Assembly (NCBI GenBank): GCA_902766885.1
Contig: CACXFS010000002.1
Location: forward strand, 48,681-112,680
Length of the DNA: 64,000 nucleotides
Direction of reading: 5' to 3'
From: an uncultured Ruminococcus sp.
GTDB lineage: Bacteria > Bacillota > Clostridia > Oscillospirales > Acutalibacteraceae
Shown: positions 42,321 to 51,993 of the stretch, one piece after another
How positions within the stretch are numbered: the first letter of the stretch is position 1
Layout: the number at the start of each line of letters is the position of its first letter
The notes under the pieces: generated by a model
Told to the model about the DNA's origin: nothing
Seen by the model: only the letters and a program-made list of their open reading frames with translations
The model's database searches: none
Program-made: the position numbers and the translations under genes

Positions 42321-45300
42321 TTACTTCTCTGTGTAATAATACCATGAGCCGCCTGTTTTGCTACCGGCATTTGCAAGGTAACAGTTCATATCTTTAGTAA
42401 CGACAATATCATTAGTCTGATTATTCCAAGTAGATTCAGTATCCTTAAAGAGGAAACACTTTGCGCCGGGTGAAAGAGGAGTTGCAAAATCGTAATACCA
42501 GATATTTGTACCTTCAATTTTGGTCATAGCAACTGCTGCATTTCCAAGACCGCTTTCAGCCCATCCGTAAATATATACTTCTGACCACTTTGTCTTTGAG
42601 TTATCAAAATAAACTCTTGAAAGTTCAAAAGCGGGCTTTTCTTCTGCAACATATGGGCCAACAGATACCTGCTCATCATTGCTGAGAGTTACGCAGTTAT
42701 TTGTCTTTGAAACCTTTGCTGACCAGCAGTTGTAAACATTGCCTGTATCGCCGGCAACGGGTGTTTCATAAACAGCCTCGAGATAACGATAAACCACGCA
42801 AGAAGTCATAGTTGAAGGAACTTCTGCTGTATAAACATTCGGATAAGCATTCTCGTCTTTCTCAAGAACGTAGCTTTCACCTGTGCTGTTGTCATATACA
42901 AAGAGTGTAACGCCGTCGTCTGTCATCCAGCCAAGAGTTGTCTTGAAGTAGAATGTGTATGTATCAGCAGACGGAGCAGTTGTAGGCTCTGTTGCAACAG
43001 TTTCCTCAGTTGCTTCTGTAGGTGTTGTTACAGGCTCGGAAATAAGTTCATATGAAAGTGTGAGTGTTCCGTCTGCATTTTCAACAAGTGTGAGAACTGA
43101 CTCACCTGCAGGAATCATAAGCTTATTAGCTGTTACTCCAAGACCGCTTGCATTATAAAGAGTTACTTCTGTAACTGCGCCCTGCCAGTCGTCTGTCATA
43201 AACCACTCGTTATCAGGAGTTTTAACGCCAACATAGCTTGTCTGGTCAAAGTTTACTGTTACTTTTCCGTCAACGAATTTGTAATCACCGAGGTTTTCGT
43301 AATCTTCTTCACATCCGTAGTTTGCACCGTTGATGTAACCGAAGAGGTAATAATCCTTTGAAAGAGGAGGATTTGTCGTTTCGGACTCTGTAACTTCTGT
43401 TGCTTCTGTAGGAGTTGTTACAGGCTCGGAAATAAGCTCGTAAGAAAGTGTGAGTGTTCCGTCTGCATTTTCAACAAGTGTGAGAACTGACTCACCTGCA
43501 GGAATCATAAGCTTATTTGCTGTTTCATCAAGATCCTTTGTGTTATAGAGTGTAACCTCTGTAACTGTGCCCTGCCAGTCGTCTGTCATAAACCACTCGT
43601 TATCAGGAGTTTTAACGCCGACATAGCTTGTCTGGTCAAAGTTTACTGTTACTTTGCCGTCAACGAACTTGTAGTCGCCGAGGTTTTCGTAATCTTCTTC
43701 ACATCCGTAGTTTGCACCGTTGATGTAACCGAAAAGATAATAATCCTTTGAAAGAGGAGGATTTGTTGTTTCGGGCTCTGTTGCAACTGTTGCAGTTGGT
43801 TCGGGCTCTGTTACTGTTGTTTCGGGTTGTGTTACAGTTGTTTCGGGTTCTGTAGCAACTGTTGTATCGGGCTCTGTGGCAGGTGCGTAAGGCTGACCTG
43901 TAAGACCCCAATTAGGATCACTGACGATGTACTTCTGAATCATTGTTGCGTCTATAACATTGATTACACCGTCATCGTTAACATCACCAAGTACAAGATA
44001 TTCATCAGCAATAGAAGTTAAACCTGCACTGTGTTTCTGAATTAATGTAGCGTCAGCAACAGTTACATAGCCGTCACCGTTTACATCGCCGTAAATCATA
44101 GTACCTACGGGAGTTGTTGTAGGAGCAGGAGCTGATGTTGTGGGAACGGGTGCTGTTGTTGTAGGAGCAGGTGCTGTTGTTGTAGGAACTGTAGCAACTG
44201 TGCCCTTTGTAACATCTGTAGCCTCAACAGGTGTGCCTGCAGAAGGAACAATTGTTGTTGAGTTCCAACCTGATGTTGATCTGCCCGTTAAGATCTTTGA
44301 ACTTCCGTCAAGCTTAAGTTTTGTTCTTGCACCGTCAGCAGGATGCTGATTACCGTTTGAATCACTGATGATTACATATGTGTTGCTTGAATGAGCAAGG
44401 TCATAATTAGATTCTGAAGCTTCCTTTGTTGTTTTATCCTCTGCAATGCAGGAGTTAGATGAAACCTCTACATAATAGTAACCTGTAGCCGGATCTATTT
44501 TCATAGTCTGACCGGGCCAAGAAGCATTTTTATAAGTAGTTGTTGATGAAGTATCTTCATCATAGATATAAATGTTGAAAGGAGCCTTCCATGAAGAAAT
44601 TTTTGATGAGTCAAAGAATATGTAAACTCCTGAAGAAGCCGCCTCTTTCTTTGTATACTTATATGAAGCTGTTGTAGTCTTTGTGCCGTCTGTAGCGGTA
44701 AGTGTAAGGTTGATTGTTTCACCGTACTTATAATCAGATCCTATGCGGATTGTTGTTTTGCCTGTATAAGTAACGGGAGTTGAATCATCAAGGCAGTATG
44801 TACCCGAAGTTGCATTTTCAAGACCGAGCTCAACAGTCATTGTTTCGCCATTGAAGGTACCGCTTTCAACAGAACAGGTGTTCTTTGGAGTTGTTGTTCC
44901 GCTGTAAACAACTGCAACGCCTGTGCTGCCGATTGAGCCTGTTAAAACGCCGCCTGAAACAGTGAACTTATTGCCTGTGATTGTGTCAACATAGTTACCG
45001 TCTGCAATACCTGTTCCTGAAATGCTTACGCTCTTTGTTGTGCCTGTGCAGTTAGCAAGAACGATACCGCTTGTGCCTCTTGCAACGTATGCAACACCGT
45101 CAGAAGAACCGAGCTTTTCGCTCTGACCTACAAAGAGGTTGTGGAACTTGTTTACTTCGGAAACAGCTGTGCTCTTGTAAGCTGTGTCTGTAGCAGCCTC
45201 GCCCATGAGAGCAGCGCCGGGACGTGCAAAGTAAAGAGCTGTTGAATCTTTTCTTGAAGCAACGATTGCCCAAGCCTTGATTACGTCTTCATCGGAAATG

Positions 45301-46361
45301 CCTGCTGTGTTAGCAATACCTGCCGAGCCTGACTCGCCCTCGTATGTATCGTGGGATTCAGCCCAGAGGACAGCATTTGAAGCACTTACGCCTGACTTAT
45401 AGCTTGAGTTTGCAGCAGTTGAAGCATTACCCTTTGAAACAGCAGCAAGAACAGCGTCACCTGTTCTGTTGTCTGTTACATTGATATATTTTGTGTAAGA
45501 GCCGTAGCTTCTGCCGCTGCCGCAGGTGTTAAGAATTTCACCGTAGATGTAAAGGTTGCCGCCTGTCTTCTCTTTGTAATAGCTTTCAGCGGCTGATGTG
45601 ATGTTCGGCCAGTAATTTGAAGCATATGAGCCGTCATCAGGAGTTTCAATATGCTTTGCTGCATCAAAACGGAAGCCGTCAACACCGCAGTCAATGCACT
45701 CTTTGAGGAGTGAAATTACAGCATTCTGAACATTTGTGTTGCCTGTGTTAAGGTCGGGACAAGCCGAAACGTGACCCTGAACTACACTCTGAATTGAGCC
45801 GTCGCTTGCACTACCAGTAAAGGAATGGAAGTAAGAACTCTTATTTGTGTAGAAATCGGGCTGATAGGTTTTAACCTGTTCGCTTAATGAGTTGGGGTCG
45901 GATTCAACTTCGTTGCCCATGTGGTTTGATACGATATCGCAGATAATTTTGATACCGTATTTGTCTGCCTCTGTGCAAAGTGACTTAAGGTCTTCCTTTG
46001 TGCCGAGCCATGACTTCTGTGCAATTGACATACTTACGGGCTGATAGAGTTTCCACCACTGACCCGCAACGTCGTTAGAAGTACCGTAGTCCTTTGCCTG
46101 CTGAACAGGAGAGGTCTGAACGGTTGTGTAGCCTGCCGCTGCGATAGCAGGGAGGTTTTCTTTGATTGTGTTATAAGACCAGTTGAATGCGTGAAGCATT
46201 ACGCCGTCCTTGACTTCACTTTGTATTGCCGAATCGGAAGAAACGGAAGATACCGAAGCGTCGGTTGTTTCAGCAGCGCTGACCGAAGCCGTGAAAGCAA
46301 AGGATGAAGTAATCATTGTAGCCGCAATAGCAAGACTTACAACTTTTCTGAGAGCTTTCAT
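42321..46361 (-). CDS. Secreted multi-modular GH13_28 alpha-amylase with CBM26, internal dockerin and tandem repeats
   Basis: From the ATG at 46361 (AAAGGA eight bases upstream; the ATG at 46370 abuts it) the protein has 1,346 residues. It has a signal peptide (1-30) and a GH13 barrel closely like Bacillus AmyE, with D233 in GFRFDAAKHIE, E275 in YGEIL and D338 in ESHDTYE. Next come a beta domain to about 490, an Ig-like module (495-570) and a CBM26-like module (578-705). A Thr/Pro linker leads to a dockerin (755-815; DVNGDGYVTVAD, DVNDDGVINVID). A second linker leads to two near-identical 130-residue modules (about 868-1125), then two more beta modules. It cleaves starch outside the cell and binds a scaffold. 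A dockerin in the middle of the chain is unusual. Confidence 0.93.
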   Translation of the reverse strand: MKALRKVVSLAIAATMITSSFAFTASVSAAETTDASVSSVSSDSAIQSEVKDGVMLHAFNWSYNTIKENLPAIAAAGYTTVQTSPVQQAKDYGTSNDVAGQWWKLYQPVSMSIAQKSWLGTKEDLKSLCTEADKYGIKIICDIVSNHMGNEVESDPNSLSEQVKTYQPDFYTNKSSYFHSFTGSASDGSIQSVVQGHVSACPDLNTGNTNVQNAVISLLKECIDCGVDGFRFDAAKHIETPDDGSYASNYWPNITSAAESYYKEKTGGNLYIYGEILNTCGSGRSYGSYTKYINVTDNRTGDAVLAAVSKGNASTAANSSYKSGVSASNAVLWAESHDTYEGESGSAGIANTAGISDEDVIKAWAIVASRKDSTALYFARPGAALMGEAATDTAYKSTAVSEVNKFHNLFVGQSEKLGSSDGVAYVARGTSGIVLANCTGTTKSVSISGTGIADGNYVDTITGNKFTVSGGVLTGSIGSTGVAVVYSGTTTPKNTCSVESGTFNGETMTVELGLENATSGTYCLDDSTPVTYTGKTTIRIGSDYKYGETINLTLTATDGTKTTTASYKYTKKEAASSGVYIFFDSSKISSWKAPFNIYIYDEDTSSTTTYKNASWPGQTMKIDPATGYYYVEVSSNSCIAEDKTTKEASESNYDLAHSSNTYVIISDSNGNQHPADGARTKLKLDGSSKILTGRSTSGWNSTTIVPSAGTPVEATDVTKGTVATVPTTTAPAPTTTAPVPTTSAPAPTTTPVGTMIYGDVNGDGYVTVADATLIQKHSAGLTSIADEYLVLGDVNDDGVINVIDATMIQKYIVSDPNWGLTGQPYAPATEPDTTVATEPETTVTQPETTVTEPEPTATVATEPETTNPPLSKDYYLFGYINGANYGCEEDYENLGDYKFVDGKVTVNFDQTSYVGVKTPDNEWFMTDDWQGTVTEVTLYNTKDLDETANKLMIPAGESVLTLVENADGTLTLSYELISEPVTTPTEATEVTESETTNPPLSKDYYLFGYINGANYGCEEDYENLGDYKFVDGKVTVNFDQTSYVGVKTPDNEWFMTDDWQGAVTEVTLYNASGLGVTANKLMIPAGESVLTLVENADGTLTLSYELISEPVTTPTEATEETVATEPTTAPSADTYTFYFKTTLGWMTDDGVTLFVYDNSTGESYVLEKDENAYPNVYTAEVPSTMTSCVVYRYLEAVYETPVAGDTGNVYNCWSAKVSKTNNCVTLSNDEQVSVGPYVAEEKPAFELSRVYFDNSKTKWSEVYIYGWAESGLGNAAVAMTKIEGTNIWYYDFATPLSPGAKCFLFKDTESTWNNQTNDIVVTKDMNCYLANAGSKTGGSWYYYTEK
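43009..43788. repeat. Two tandem 390-bp units inside the amylase gene
   Basis: Units at 43009-43398 and 43399-43788 are nearly identical in DNA, with a period of 390 bases (130 codons). Each encodes a module containing YYLFGYINGANYG and MIPAGESVLTLVENADG. The few silent differences suggest recent duplication or ongoing conversion. Confidence 0.9.
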
Positions 46362-46370
46362 TGAAAACAT

Positions 46371-46667
46371 CCTTTCATAATTATTCAGTGTTATTATAGC
46401 AAATTCGGCAAAAAAAGTATATATTTTATCTTACAAATTACCAATGTAATTTTTGTGCAATTTTAACGTTATTTTGCAATTAAATAAAATATTTTTGCTC
46501 TGATTTTGCAATATTTTATAAAATTTTTGTCAATATAAATTTTTTACATATTATCAATTGACTTTTTACTTATATTAGAATATAATTTTTAGTGGTCTTT
46601 TTACGGAGAATCTTAAAACATCGGATTCACCTCAGATCATAGTTATGTCTTTACAAAGAAGTAATTT
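46371..46667. other. AT-rich regulatory gap upstream of the amylase gene
   Basis: No gene was found. On the minus strand an extended -10 TGCTATAAT (TATAAT at 46394-46399) lies 30 bases upstream of the amylase start and is the likely promoter; its -35 is poor, which may point to an activator. The remainder is poly-A/T rich. Confidence 0.5.
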
Positions 46668-46731
46668 GTAGGGGCGGACTGTGTTCGCCTGCAATCAATC
46701 TGTACTTGCAGACGCAGCGCATCCGCCCCCT
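46668..46731. repeat. GTAGGGGCGGA-type palindromic element
   Basis: Outer arms TAGGGGCGGA and TCCGCCCCC with imperfect inner pairs lie between the amylase promoter region and potA. It matches the TAGGG family seen at 25583 and 37661. Confidence 0.65.
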
Positions 46732-46770
46732 TTCTGATTTTTATTATTTTTTCGGAACAGGGGTGCATAA

Positions 46771-48189
46771 ATGGAGCAGACAGCAAAAAACACTATCGTT
46801 TCACTAAAAGATATTTTTGTAAGGTTTGACGGCGAGGTTATTCTCAACCATATTAACCTTGATATTCACGAAAAAGAATTCGTAACTATTTTAGGTCCCA
46901 GCGGCTGCGGAAAAACTACTACTCTGCGTATTATCGGAGGTTTTGTTGAGCCCGAAAGCGGTGATGTCATTTTTGACGGAAAGCGCATAAACGGCACTCC
47001 CCCGAACAAAAGAAACGTCAATACCGTTTTTCAGAAATATTCCCTGTTTCCGCATCTGAATGTCTTTGACAATGTAGCTTTCGGTTTAAAACTTAAGAAA
47101 GTTCCAAAGGACGAAATAAAGAAAAAGGTTACTAAAATGCTTGCTACCGTTGACCTCAAGGGTTACGAAAAACGCAGTATTTCAAAGCTTTCGGGCGGAC
47201 AGCAGCAGCGTGTTGCGATTGCAAGAGCACTTGTCTGCGACCCCGATATTATTCTGCTTGACGAGCCTTTGGGTGCTCTTGACCTTAAGCTGAGAAAATG
47301 TATGCAGCTTGAGTTAAAGGAAATTCAGCAGAAAACCGAAAAAACCTTTATATATGTAACGCACGACCAGGAAGAAGCTCTTACTATGAGTGACAGGGTT
47401 GTTGTTATGAACAACGGTGTGATTGAGCAAATCGGCACTCCGGAGGACATCTACAACGAGCCGGTTAATGCATTCGTTGCTGACTTTATCGGCGAGGCTA
47501 ATATTTTAAACGGAACTATGATTGATGACTGCCGTATCAAAATTCTCGGCAGAGAGCTTGAATGTGTTGACAAGGGATTCGGAAAAAACACTCCCGTTGA
47601 CGTTGTTATCCGCCCCGAGGATATTGAAATTACTTCTCCCGAAAACGGTCAGCTTGTCGGCACTGTTGAAAAGCTGACATTCAAGGGTGTTCACTATGAG
47701 ATAAGCGTCAGGTGCGGAAAGTGTGAAATACTCATACACTCCACAAAGTCTGCCGAAATCGGCAGTGAAATAGGAATGAGAGTGATTCCGTTCAACATTC
47801 AGATTATGAACAAGCTTCTTCCGTTCTATGACAATGTGATAGAAACCGAGGTTACATATTCAAGCGAGGACGAAAATTACTTTGAATTTGAGCTTGAGGG
47901 TGAAACCGTTAAGGTTGAAAACAAGTATTTTCCGCAGGGTACAAGCGTAAAAATCACGCTTCCTCCCGAGGCTCTCTCGCTTGCAGGTGACGGAATCGGT
48001 CACTTAAAGGACGTTTACATTGAATCTGTTGTCTACAAAGGTGAGCACAACGAAATTATCCTTGAATCAGACGAGAGAAAATGGCTTATGTTAAGCGACA
48101 CCGACGAGCAGGTTGCAACGTATGTTCCGCTTGCGTTTGACTTCTCAAAAGCTCAGTTTGAAGTTATCAACAAGGCTGAGGAGGGCTGA
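46771..48189 (+). CDS. potA: Spermidine/putrescine ABC transporter ATPase PotA
   Basis: The ATPase of a polyamine importer. The 472-residue protein has Walker [10 protein letters not shown] (42-50), signature LSGGQQQR, Walker [13 protein letters not shown] and H-loop VTHDQEEA. It is about 100 residues longer than most PotA. After the usual TOBE part (about 250-350) comes a second TOBE-like segment (about 360-460; [21 protein letters not shown] region), which may add regulation. It heads the potABCD operon, and the potB start is two bases after its stop. Confidence 0.93.
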   Translation: MEQTAKNTIVSLKDIFVRFDGEVILNHINLDIHEKEFVTILGPSGCGKTTTLRIIGGFVEPESGDVIFDGKRINGTPPNKRNVNTVFQKYSLFPHLNVFDNVAFGLKLKKVPKDEIKKKVTKMLATVDLKGYEKRSISKLSGGQQQRVAIARALVCDPDIILLDEPLGALDLKLRKCMQLELKEIQQKTEKTFIYVTHDQEEALTMSDRVVVMNNGVIEQIGTPEDIYNEPVNAFVADFIGEANILNGTMIDDCRIKILGRELECVDKGFGKNTPVDVVIRPEDIEITSPENGQLVGTVEKLTFKGVHYEISVRCGKCEILIHSTKSAEIGSEIGMRVIPFNIQIMNKLLPFYDNVIETEVTYSSEDENYFEFELEGETVKVENKYFPQGTSVKITLPPEALSLAGDGIGHLKDVYIESVVYKGEHNEIILESDERKWLMLSDTDEQVATYVPLAFDFSKAQFEVINKAEEG

Positions 48190-48191
48190 TT

Positions 48192-48983
48192 ATGAAATCA
48201 AGAAAGCCCTCTATCCCCTACATCATCTGGATGGTAATATTCACGATGATTCCGATTATTATGATCGGATACACCGCATTTACCGACAAGAACGGCAACT
48301 TTTCACTTGAACCGTTTGCAAATGCGTTTTTCTATACGGGCGTATTTATGAAATCCCTCTGGATTGCACTCATATCAACTGCAATCTGCCTTGTGCTTGC
48401 ATATCCTCTTGCGTATATCATCACAAAAATGAAACATTCAACGCAGAACACCGTAATTATGCTTATGATGATTCCTATGTGGATGAACTTTCTTCTGAGA
48501 ATTTACGCTTGGGTTACGCTGTTGCAGGATAACGGACCGATTGATATGCTGCTTTCAATGCTCGGAATACATGCAACATATATCGGCAACACGGGCGCAG
48601 TTGTGCTGGGTATGGTTTACGAATATCTGCCTTTTATGGTGCTCCCGATTTACACTGTTATGAGCAAAATTGACGGCGGTCTTATTGAGGCGGCTCAGGA
48701 TTTAGGTTCAAACAGCTTTGCCGTTTTCAGAAAGGTTATTTTCCCGCTGAGTATTCCCGGAGTTATTTCGGGGATTACAATGGTGTTTGTGCCAAGCGCC
48801 AGCACCTTCCTTGTTTCGCAGTATTTAGGCGGAACCGACGACATTATGATAGGCGATATTATCGACAAGATCTTCTGGACAGACCAAAACACAGGCTCGG
48901 CTATTTCGCTTATTCTTATGGTGTTTATCTTCGTGTTCCTCATTCTTATGAATTTCTTTGGTGATGAGGAGGCGATTGCGTGA
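48192..48983 (+). CDS. potB: Spermidine/putrescine permease PotB
   Basis: The 263-residue inner permease has about six membrane helices and the EAA loop EAAQDLGSNSFAVFRKVIFPLSIPG that contacts the ATPase. It lies between potA and potC and overlaps the latter by four bases. Confidence 0.93.
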   Translation: MKSRKPSIPYIIWMVIFTMIPIIMIGYTAFTDKNGNFSLEPFANAFFYTGVFMKSLWIALISTAICLVLAYPLAYIITKMKHSTQNTVIMLMMIPMWMNFLLRIYAWVTLLQDNGPIDMLLSMLGIHATYIGNTGAVVLGMVYEYLPFMVLPIYTVMSKIDGGLIEAAQDLGSNSFAVFRKVIFPLSIPGVISGITMVFVPSASTFLVSQYLGGTDDIMIGDIIDKIFWTDQNTGSAISLILMVFIFVFLILMNFFGDEEAIA

Positions 48984-49795
48984 AAAAAACAAAGAAAAAA
49001 AGCGGAATACTTTCAAAAATCTATATCGCTTTGATTATGATTTTTCTTTATGCGCCTATTGCCGTACTGATTTTCTACTCTTTCAACAAGGGGAAATCCA
49101 CGGTATGGCAGGGATTTTCGCTTAAATGGTATGAACAGCTTTTTAAAGACGATAATATTATGAACGCTCTCGGCAATACAATCATAATAGCCGTGCTTGC
49201 TTCATTTTTTGCCACAATTCTCGGCACTGCCGCCGCAATAGGAATTAACAACTTCAAGGGTAAAAAGCGTGTGCTTATTCAGAATGCGTCTAACATTCCG
49301 ATTATCAGTCCCGACATTGTAATGGGCGTTTCGCTTATGCTGTTGTTTACGTTCCTCGGCGTTATGTTCAACTTTGAAATGGGCTTTGTAACGGTGCTGA
49401 TTTCGCATATCTGCTTCTGCGTACCGTTCGTTGTTCTCAACGTTATGCCGAGAATAAGGAGAATGGACAGCAGTATTTACGACGCCGCTCTTGACCTCGG
49501 GTGTAATCAGTGGCAAGCGTTCTACAAGGTTGTTATTCACGAGCTTATGCCCGGAATTTTCTCGGGACTGCTTATGAGTTTCACCTATTCGCTTGATGAC
49601 TTCATCATCACCTACTTTACGAGGGGTGCAAAATTTCAGAACCTGTCGATTGAGATTTACTCAATGACGCACAGGAGAATTTCACCGAAAATCAACGCTC
49701 TTTCAGCTTTACTGTTTCTTGCGGTGCTTATCATTATGATTATTATTAATCTGCGTGACAGGCACGAGGAAAAGGTAAAAGCACAAAAGACGTGA
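48980..49795 (+). CDS. potC: Spermidine/putrescine permease PotC
   Basis: The 271-residue second permease starts at GTG, overlapping the potB stop, with GAGGAGG upstream. It has a basic N-terminus (KKTKKKSG), six helices and the EAA-type loop DAALDLGCNQWQAFYKVVIHELMPG. It ends in a charged tail. Confidence 0.93.
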   Translation: MKKTKKKSGILSKIYIALIMIFLYAPIAVLIFYSFNKGKSTVWQGFSLKWYEQLFKDDNIMNALGNTIIIAVLASFFATILGTAAAIGINNFKGKKRVLIQNASNIPIISPDIVMGVSLMLLFTFLGVMFNFEMGFVTVLISHICFCVPFVVLNVMPRIRRMDSSIYDAALDLGCNQWQAFYKVVIHELMPGIFSGLLMSFTYSLDDFIITYFTRGAKFQNLSIEIYSMTHRRISPKINALSALLFLAVLIIMIIINLRDRHEEKVKAQKT

Positions 49796-49824
49796 TAAAA
49801 ATATATTTTAAGGGAGATTGAGAA

Positions 49825-50898
49825 ATGAAAAGAACAATCAGTATTATCCTTGCTGTTCTGATGACAGCATCGTTTGCAGCCTGTTTTTCGGGTTGCGGCA
49901 ACAGCAGTAGTGCAGGTGAAGTAAACGTCTACAACTGGGGCGAGTATATCGCAAACGGTGAGGACGACCTTATGGACGTTATCGACGAATTTGAAAGCGA
50001 AACGGGAATTAAGGTAAACTACACCACCTACGAAACGAACGAGGAGCTTTACAATATGCTGAAAAACAGCAACGTAAGCTACGATGTTATTATTCCGTCG
50101 GACTATATGATAAGTAAGCTCATCGAAGAGGATATGCTGCTTGAACTTGATTTTGACAACATTCCGAATTATGAAAATATTATGGACCGCTTCAAAAAGC
50201 TTGACTGTGACCCGGAAGGAAAATACACAGTCTGCTACAGCTGGGGCGTTACCGCAATGGTCTATGACAAAACAAAGGTAAGCAAGAAACCGACCTCGTG
50301 GGACGCACTCTGGGACGAAAGCCTTAAAGGTCAGATTCTTATGTTCAACAACAGCCGTGATGCAATGGCAATTGCAATGCAGCTTTGCGGAATCAACCCT
50401 GCAAACTGCACAAAGGACGATGTTGACAAAGCGGCAAAAAAACTTGCTGAGCAAAAGCCGTTACTTAAAAAGTACGTTATGGATCAGGTGTTTACCGAAA
50501 TGGAAAAAAGTCAGGCCGCAATTGCTCCGTATTACGCAGGAGACGTTGTGACTATGATGGAGGCAAACGAGGACCTCGACTATGCAATGCCCGAGGACGG
50601 TGCAAATCTTTTCTATGACGCAATGTGTATTCCGAAATGCAGTAAAAATAAGGAAAACGCTGAGAAGTTCATCAACTTTATGCAGAAACCCGAGGTTGCC
50701 GCAGATAACTGCAAATACCTCAATTACGGCACACCGAATCAGAAAGCATATGACGAGTACCTTGACGAAGATATGAAGAACAACGAGCTTATCTTCCCAA
50801 GTGACGAATATCTTGACAAATGCTATGTATTCACAAATGTTCCCGACGACGTATATTCATACATGCAGGAACAGTTCGTAAAAATTCAGGCTGAATAA
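49825..50898 (+). CDS. potD: Polyamine-binding lipoprotein PotD
   Basis: The 357-residue substrate-binding protein has signal MKRTISIILAVLMTASFAA and lipobox FSGC, so it is anchored outside the membrane. The mature part begins VNVYNWGEYI, typical of PotD/PotF, and has SYDVIIPSDYMI and DALWDESLKG. It delivers spermidine or putrescine to PotBC. GGGAGA precedes the ATG, and a terminator follows. Confidence 0.94.
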   Translation: MKRTISIILAVLMTASFAACFSGCGNSSSAGEVNVYNWGEYIANGEDDLMDVIDEFESETGIKVNYTTYETNEELYNMLKNSNVSYDVIIPSDYMISKLIEEDMLLELDFDNIPNYENIMDRFKKLDCDPEGKYTVCYSWGVTAMVYDKTKVSKKPTSWDALWDESLKGQILMFNNSRDAMAIAMQLCGINPANCTKDDVDKAAKKLAEQKPLLKKYVMDQVFTEMEKSQAAIAPYYAGDVVTMMEANEDLDYAMPEDGANLFYDAMCIPKCSKNKENAEKFINFMQKPEVAADNCKYLNYGTPNQKAYDEYLDEDMKNNELIFPSDEYLDKCYVFTNVPDDVYSYMQEQFVKIQAE

Positions 50899-50930
50899 GC
50901 TGAATAAATAATTTATATCTAAAAACATTT

Positions 50931-50960
50931 CAGGGACGGCAAAAACCGTCCCTGTTTTTA
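50931..50960 (+). terminator. Terminator of potABCD
   Basis: A perfect 9-bp stem CAGGGACGG/CCGTCCCTG is followed by TTTTTA. Confidence 0.85.
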
Positions 50961-50961
50961 C

Positions 50962-51053
50962 TTTATTATAAAACTGTTCCGAAATGGTCGGGCAAAATAG
51001 CTTTTGTAATATCAATCAATCTATCTGCCCGAATTGCGTGTCGAGGCACTCGA
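50962..51053 (+). repeat. Dispersed intergenic repeat, copy C, overlapping the ttcA 3' end
   Basis: It matches copy A over TTATA..AAACTGTTCC, GTCGGGCAAA and GAATTGCGTGTCGAGGCACT. Its right end lies inside ttcA and encodes the last ten residues (SSASTRNSGR) and the stop of that gene. Confidence 0.8.
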
Positions 51054-51881
51054 CTCATAATCATCAAGAAAGCTGTGCTCAACTCCGTTTGACTTATACC
51101 CCACCATTGTGTCAAGGCAGACGGAATGAATACTGTTGAAAATGCTCTTTTCGATATTCGGGTTTGTTTTTTTAAGCTCCTTTATAAGCTGTTTTATCTC
51201 CTGACGTTTTGAGTCGCCCGTTCCGTTCTCGCAGTTTTCGGTAAATCGGCAGGCGCACTGAATAAACTCCAGTCCGTTGTACTTCTGCCACGCAATTATT
51301 GCGTCCTCGTGAATACAGTACATCGGGCGGATAAGCTCCATTCCCTTAAAGTTCGTACTGTGCAGCTTTGGCGGCATTGACTGAATCTGTGAGCCGTAGA
51401 ACATACCAAGCAGAGTGGTTTCGATTACATCATTAAAGTGATGACCGAGCGCAATTTTGTTGCACCCCAGATCCTGCGCCTTTTTGTAGAGATGTCCTCT
51501 CCTCATTCTTGCGCAGAGGTAGCAGGGGGATTTCTCCGTTTTGTCGGCTACGGTGAAAATATTTGTTTCAAAAACCGTAATCGGAATATGCAGAAGTCTT
51601 GCATTATCCTCAATCTTTTTGCGGTTTTCCGCATTATAGCCCGGGTCCATTACAAGATAGACAAGCTCAAACGGTACTTCGCTGTATTTGTGAAGCTCCT
51701 GCAAAAGCTTCGCCATAAGCATTGAATCCTTGCCACCCGAAATACAGACAGCAATTTTATCTCCTGCGTTTACAAGTTTATAATTCTTTAATGCGATTAA
51801 AAACGGATTCCATATTCTTTTTCTGTAAGTTTTGATTATACTGCGCTCGACAAGCTCGTGTTTTTCAAGTTCTCTGCCCAT
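51021..51881 (-). CDS. tRNA 2-thiocytidine/thiolation PP-loop protein, TtcA family
   Basis: The 286-residue ATP-PPi-loop enzyme thiolates tRNA. It has ISGGKDSM (PP-loop), a CYLC pair, the LGHHFNDVIETTL block and a further Cys in CACRFTENC, as in cluster-dependent TtcA. The end is odd: the last residues SSASTRNSGR are encoded by a dispersed repeat, so the native C-terminus was probably replaced when the repeat arrived. The catalytic core is intact. Confidence 0.88.
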   Translation of the reverse strand: MGRELEKHELVERSIIKTYRKRIWNPFLIALKNYKLVNAGDKIAVCISGGKDSMLMAKLLQELHKYSEVPFELVYLVMDPGYNAENRKKIEDNARLLHIPITVFETNIFTVADKTEKSPCYLCARMRRGHLYKKAQDLGCNKIALGHHFNDVIETTLLGMFYGSQIQSMPPKLHSTNFKGMELIRPMYCIHEDAIIAWQKYNGLEFIQCACRFTENCENGTGDSKRQEIKQLIKELKKTNPNIEKSIFNSIHSVCLDTMVGYKSNGVEHSFLDDYESSASTRNSGR

Positions 51882-51940
51882 ATTCTGCTCCCCGAAAGTT
51901 GTTTATTCGTGAGAATTATAGCATAAATTGATAAATAATA

Positions 51941-51977
51941 CAACAACCGCTCCGTTTTTAATTCGGGGCGGCTGTTG
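51941..51977 (-). terminator. Terminator of degV
   Basis: A 14-bp stem CAACAACCGCTCCG/CGGGGCGGCTGTTG with two wobbles and a T-rich tail on the minus strand. Confidence 0.75.
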
Positions 51978-51993
51978 CATATATAAAAAATAT

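Noticed and set aside
49657-50454. 265-residue antisense reading frame over potC/potD
   Set aside because: It lies fully opposite two well-recognised genes, its translation is Cys/Val/Phe-rich without a domain, and it has no plausible ribosome binding site.
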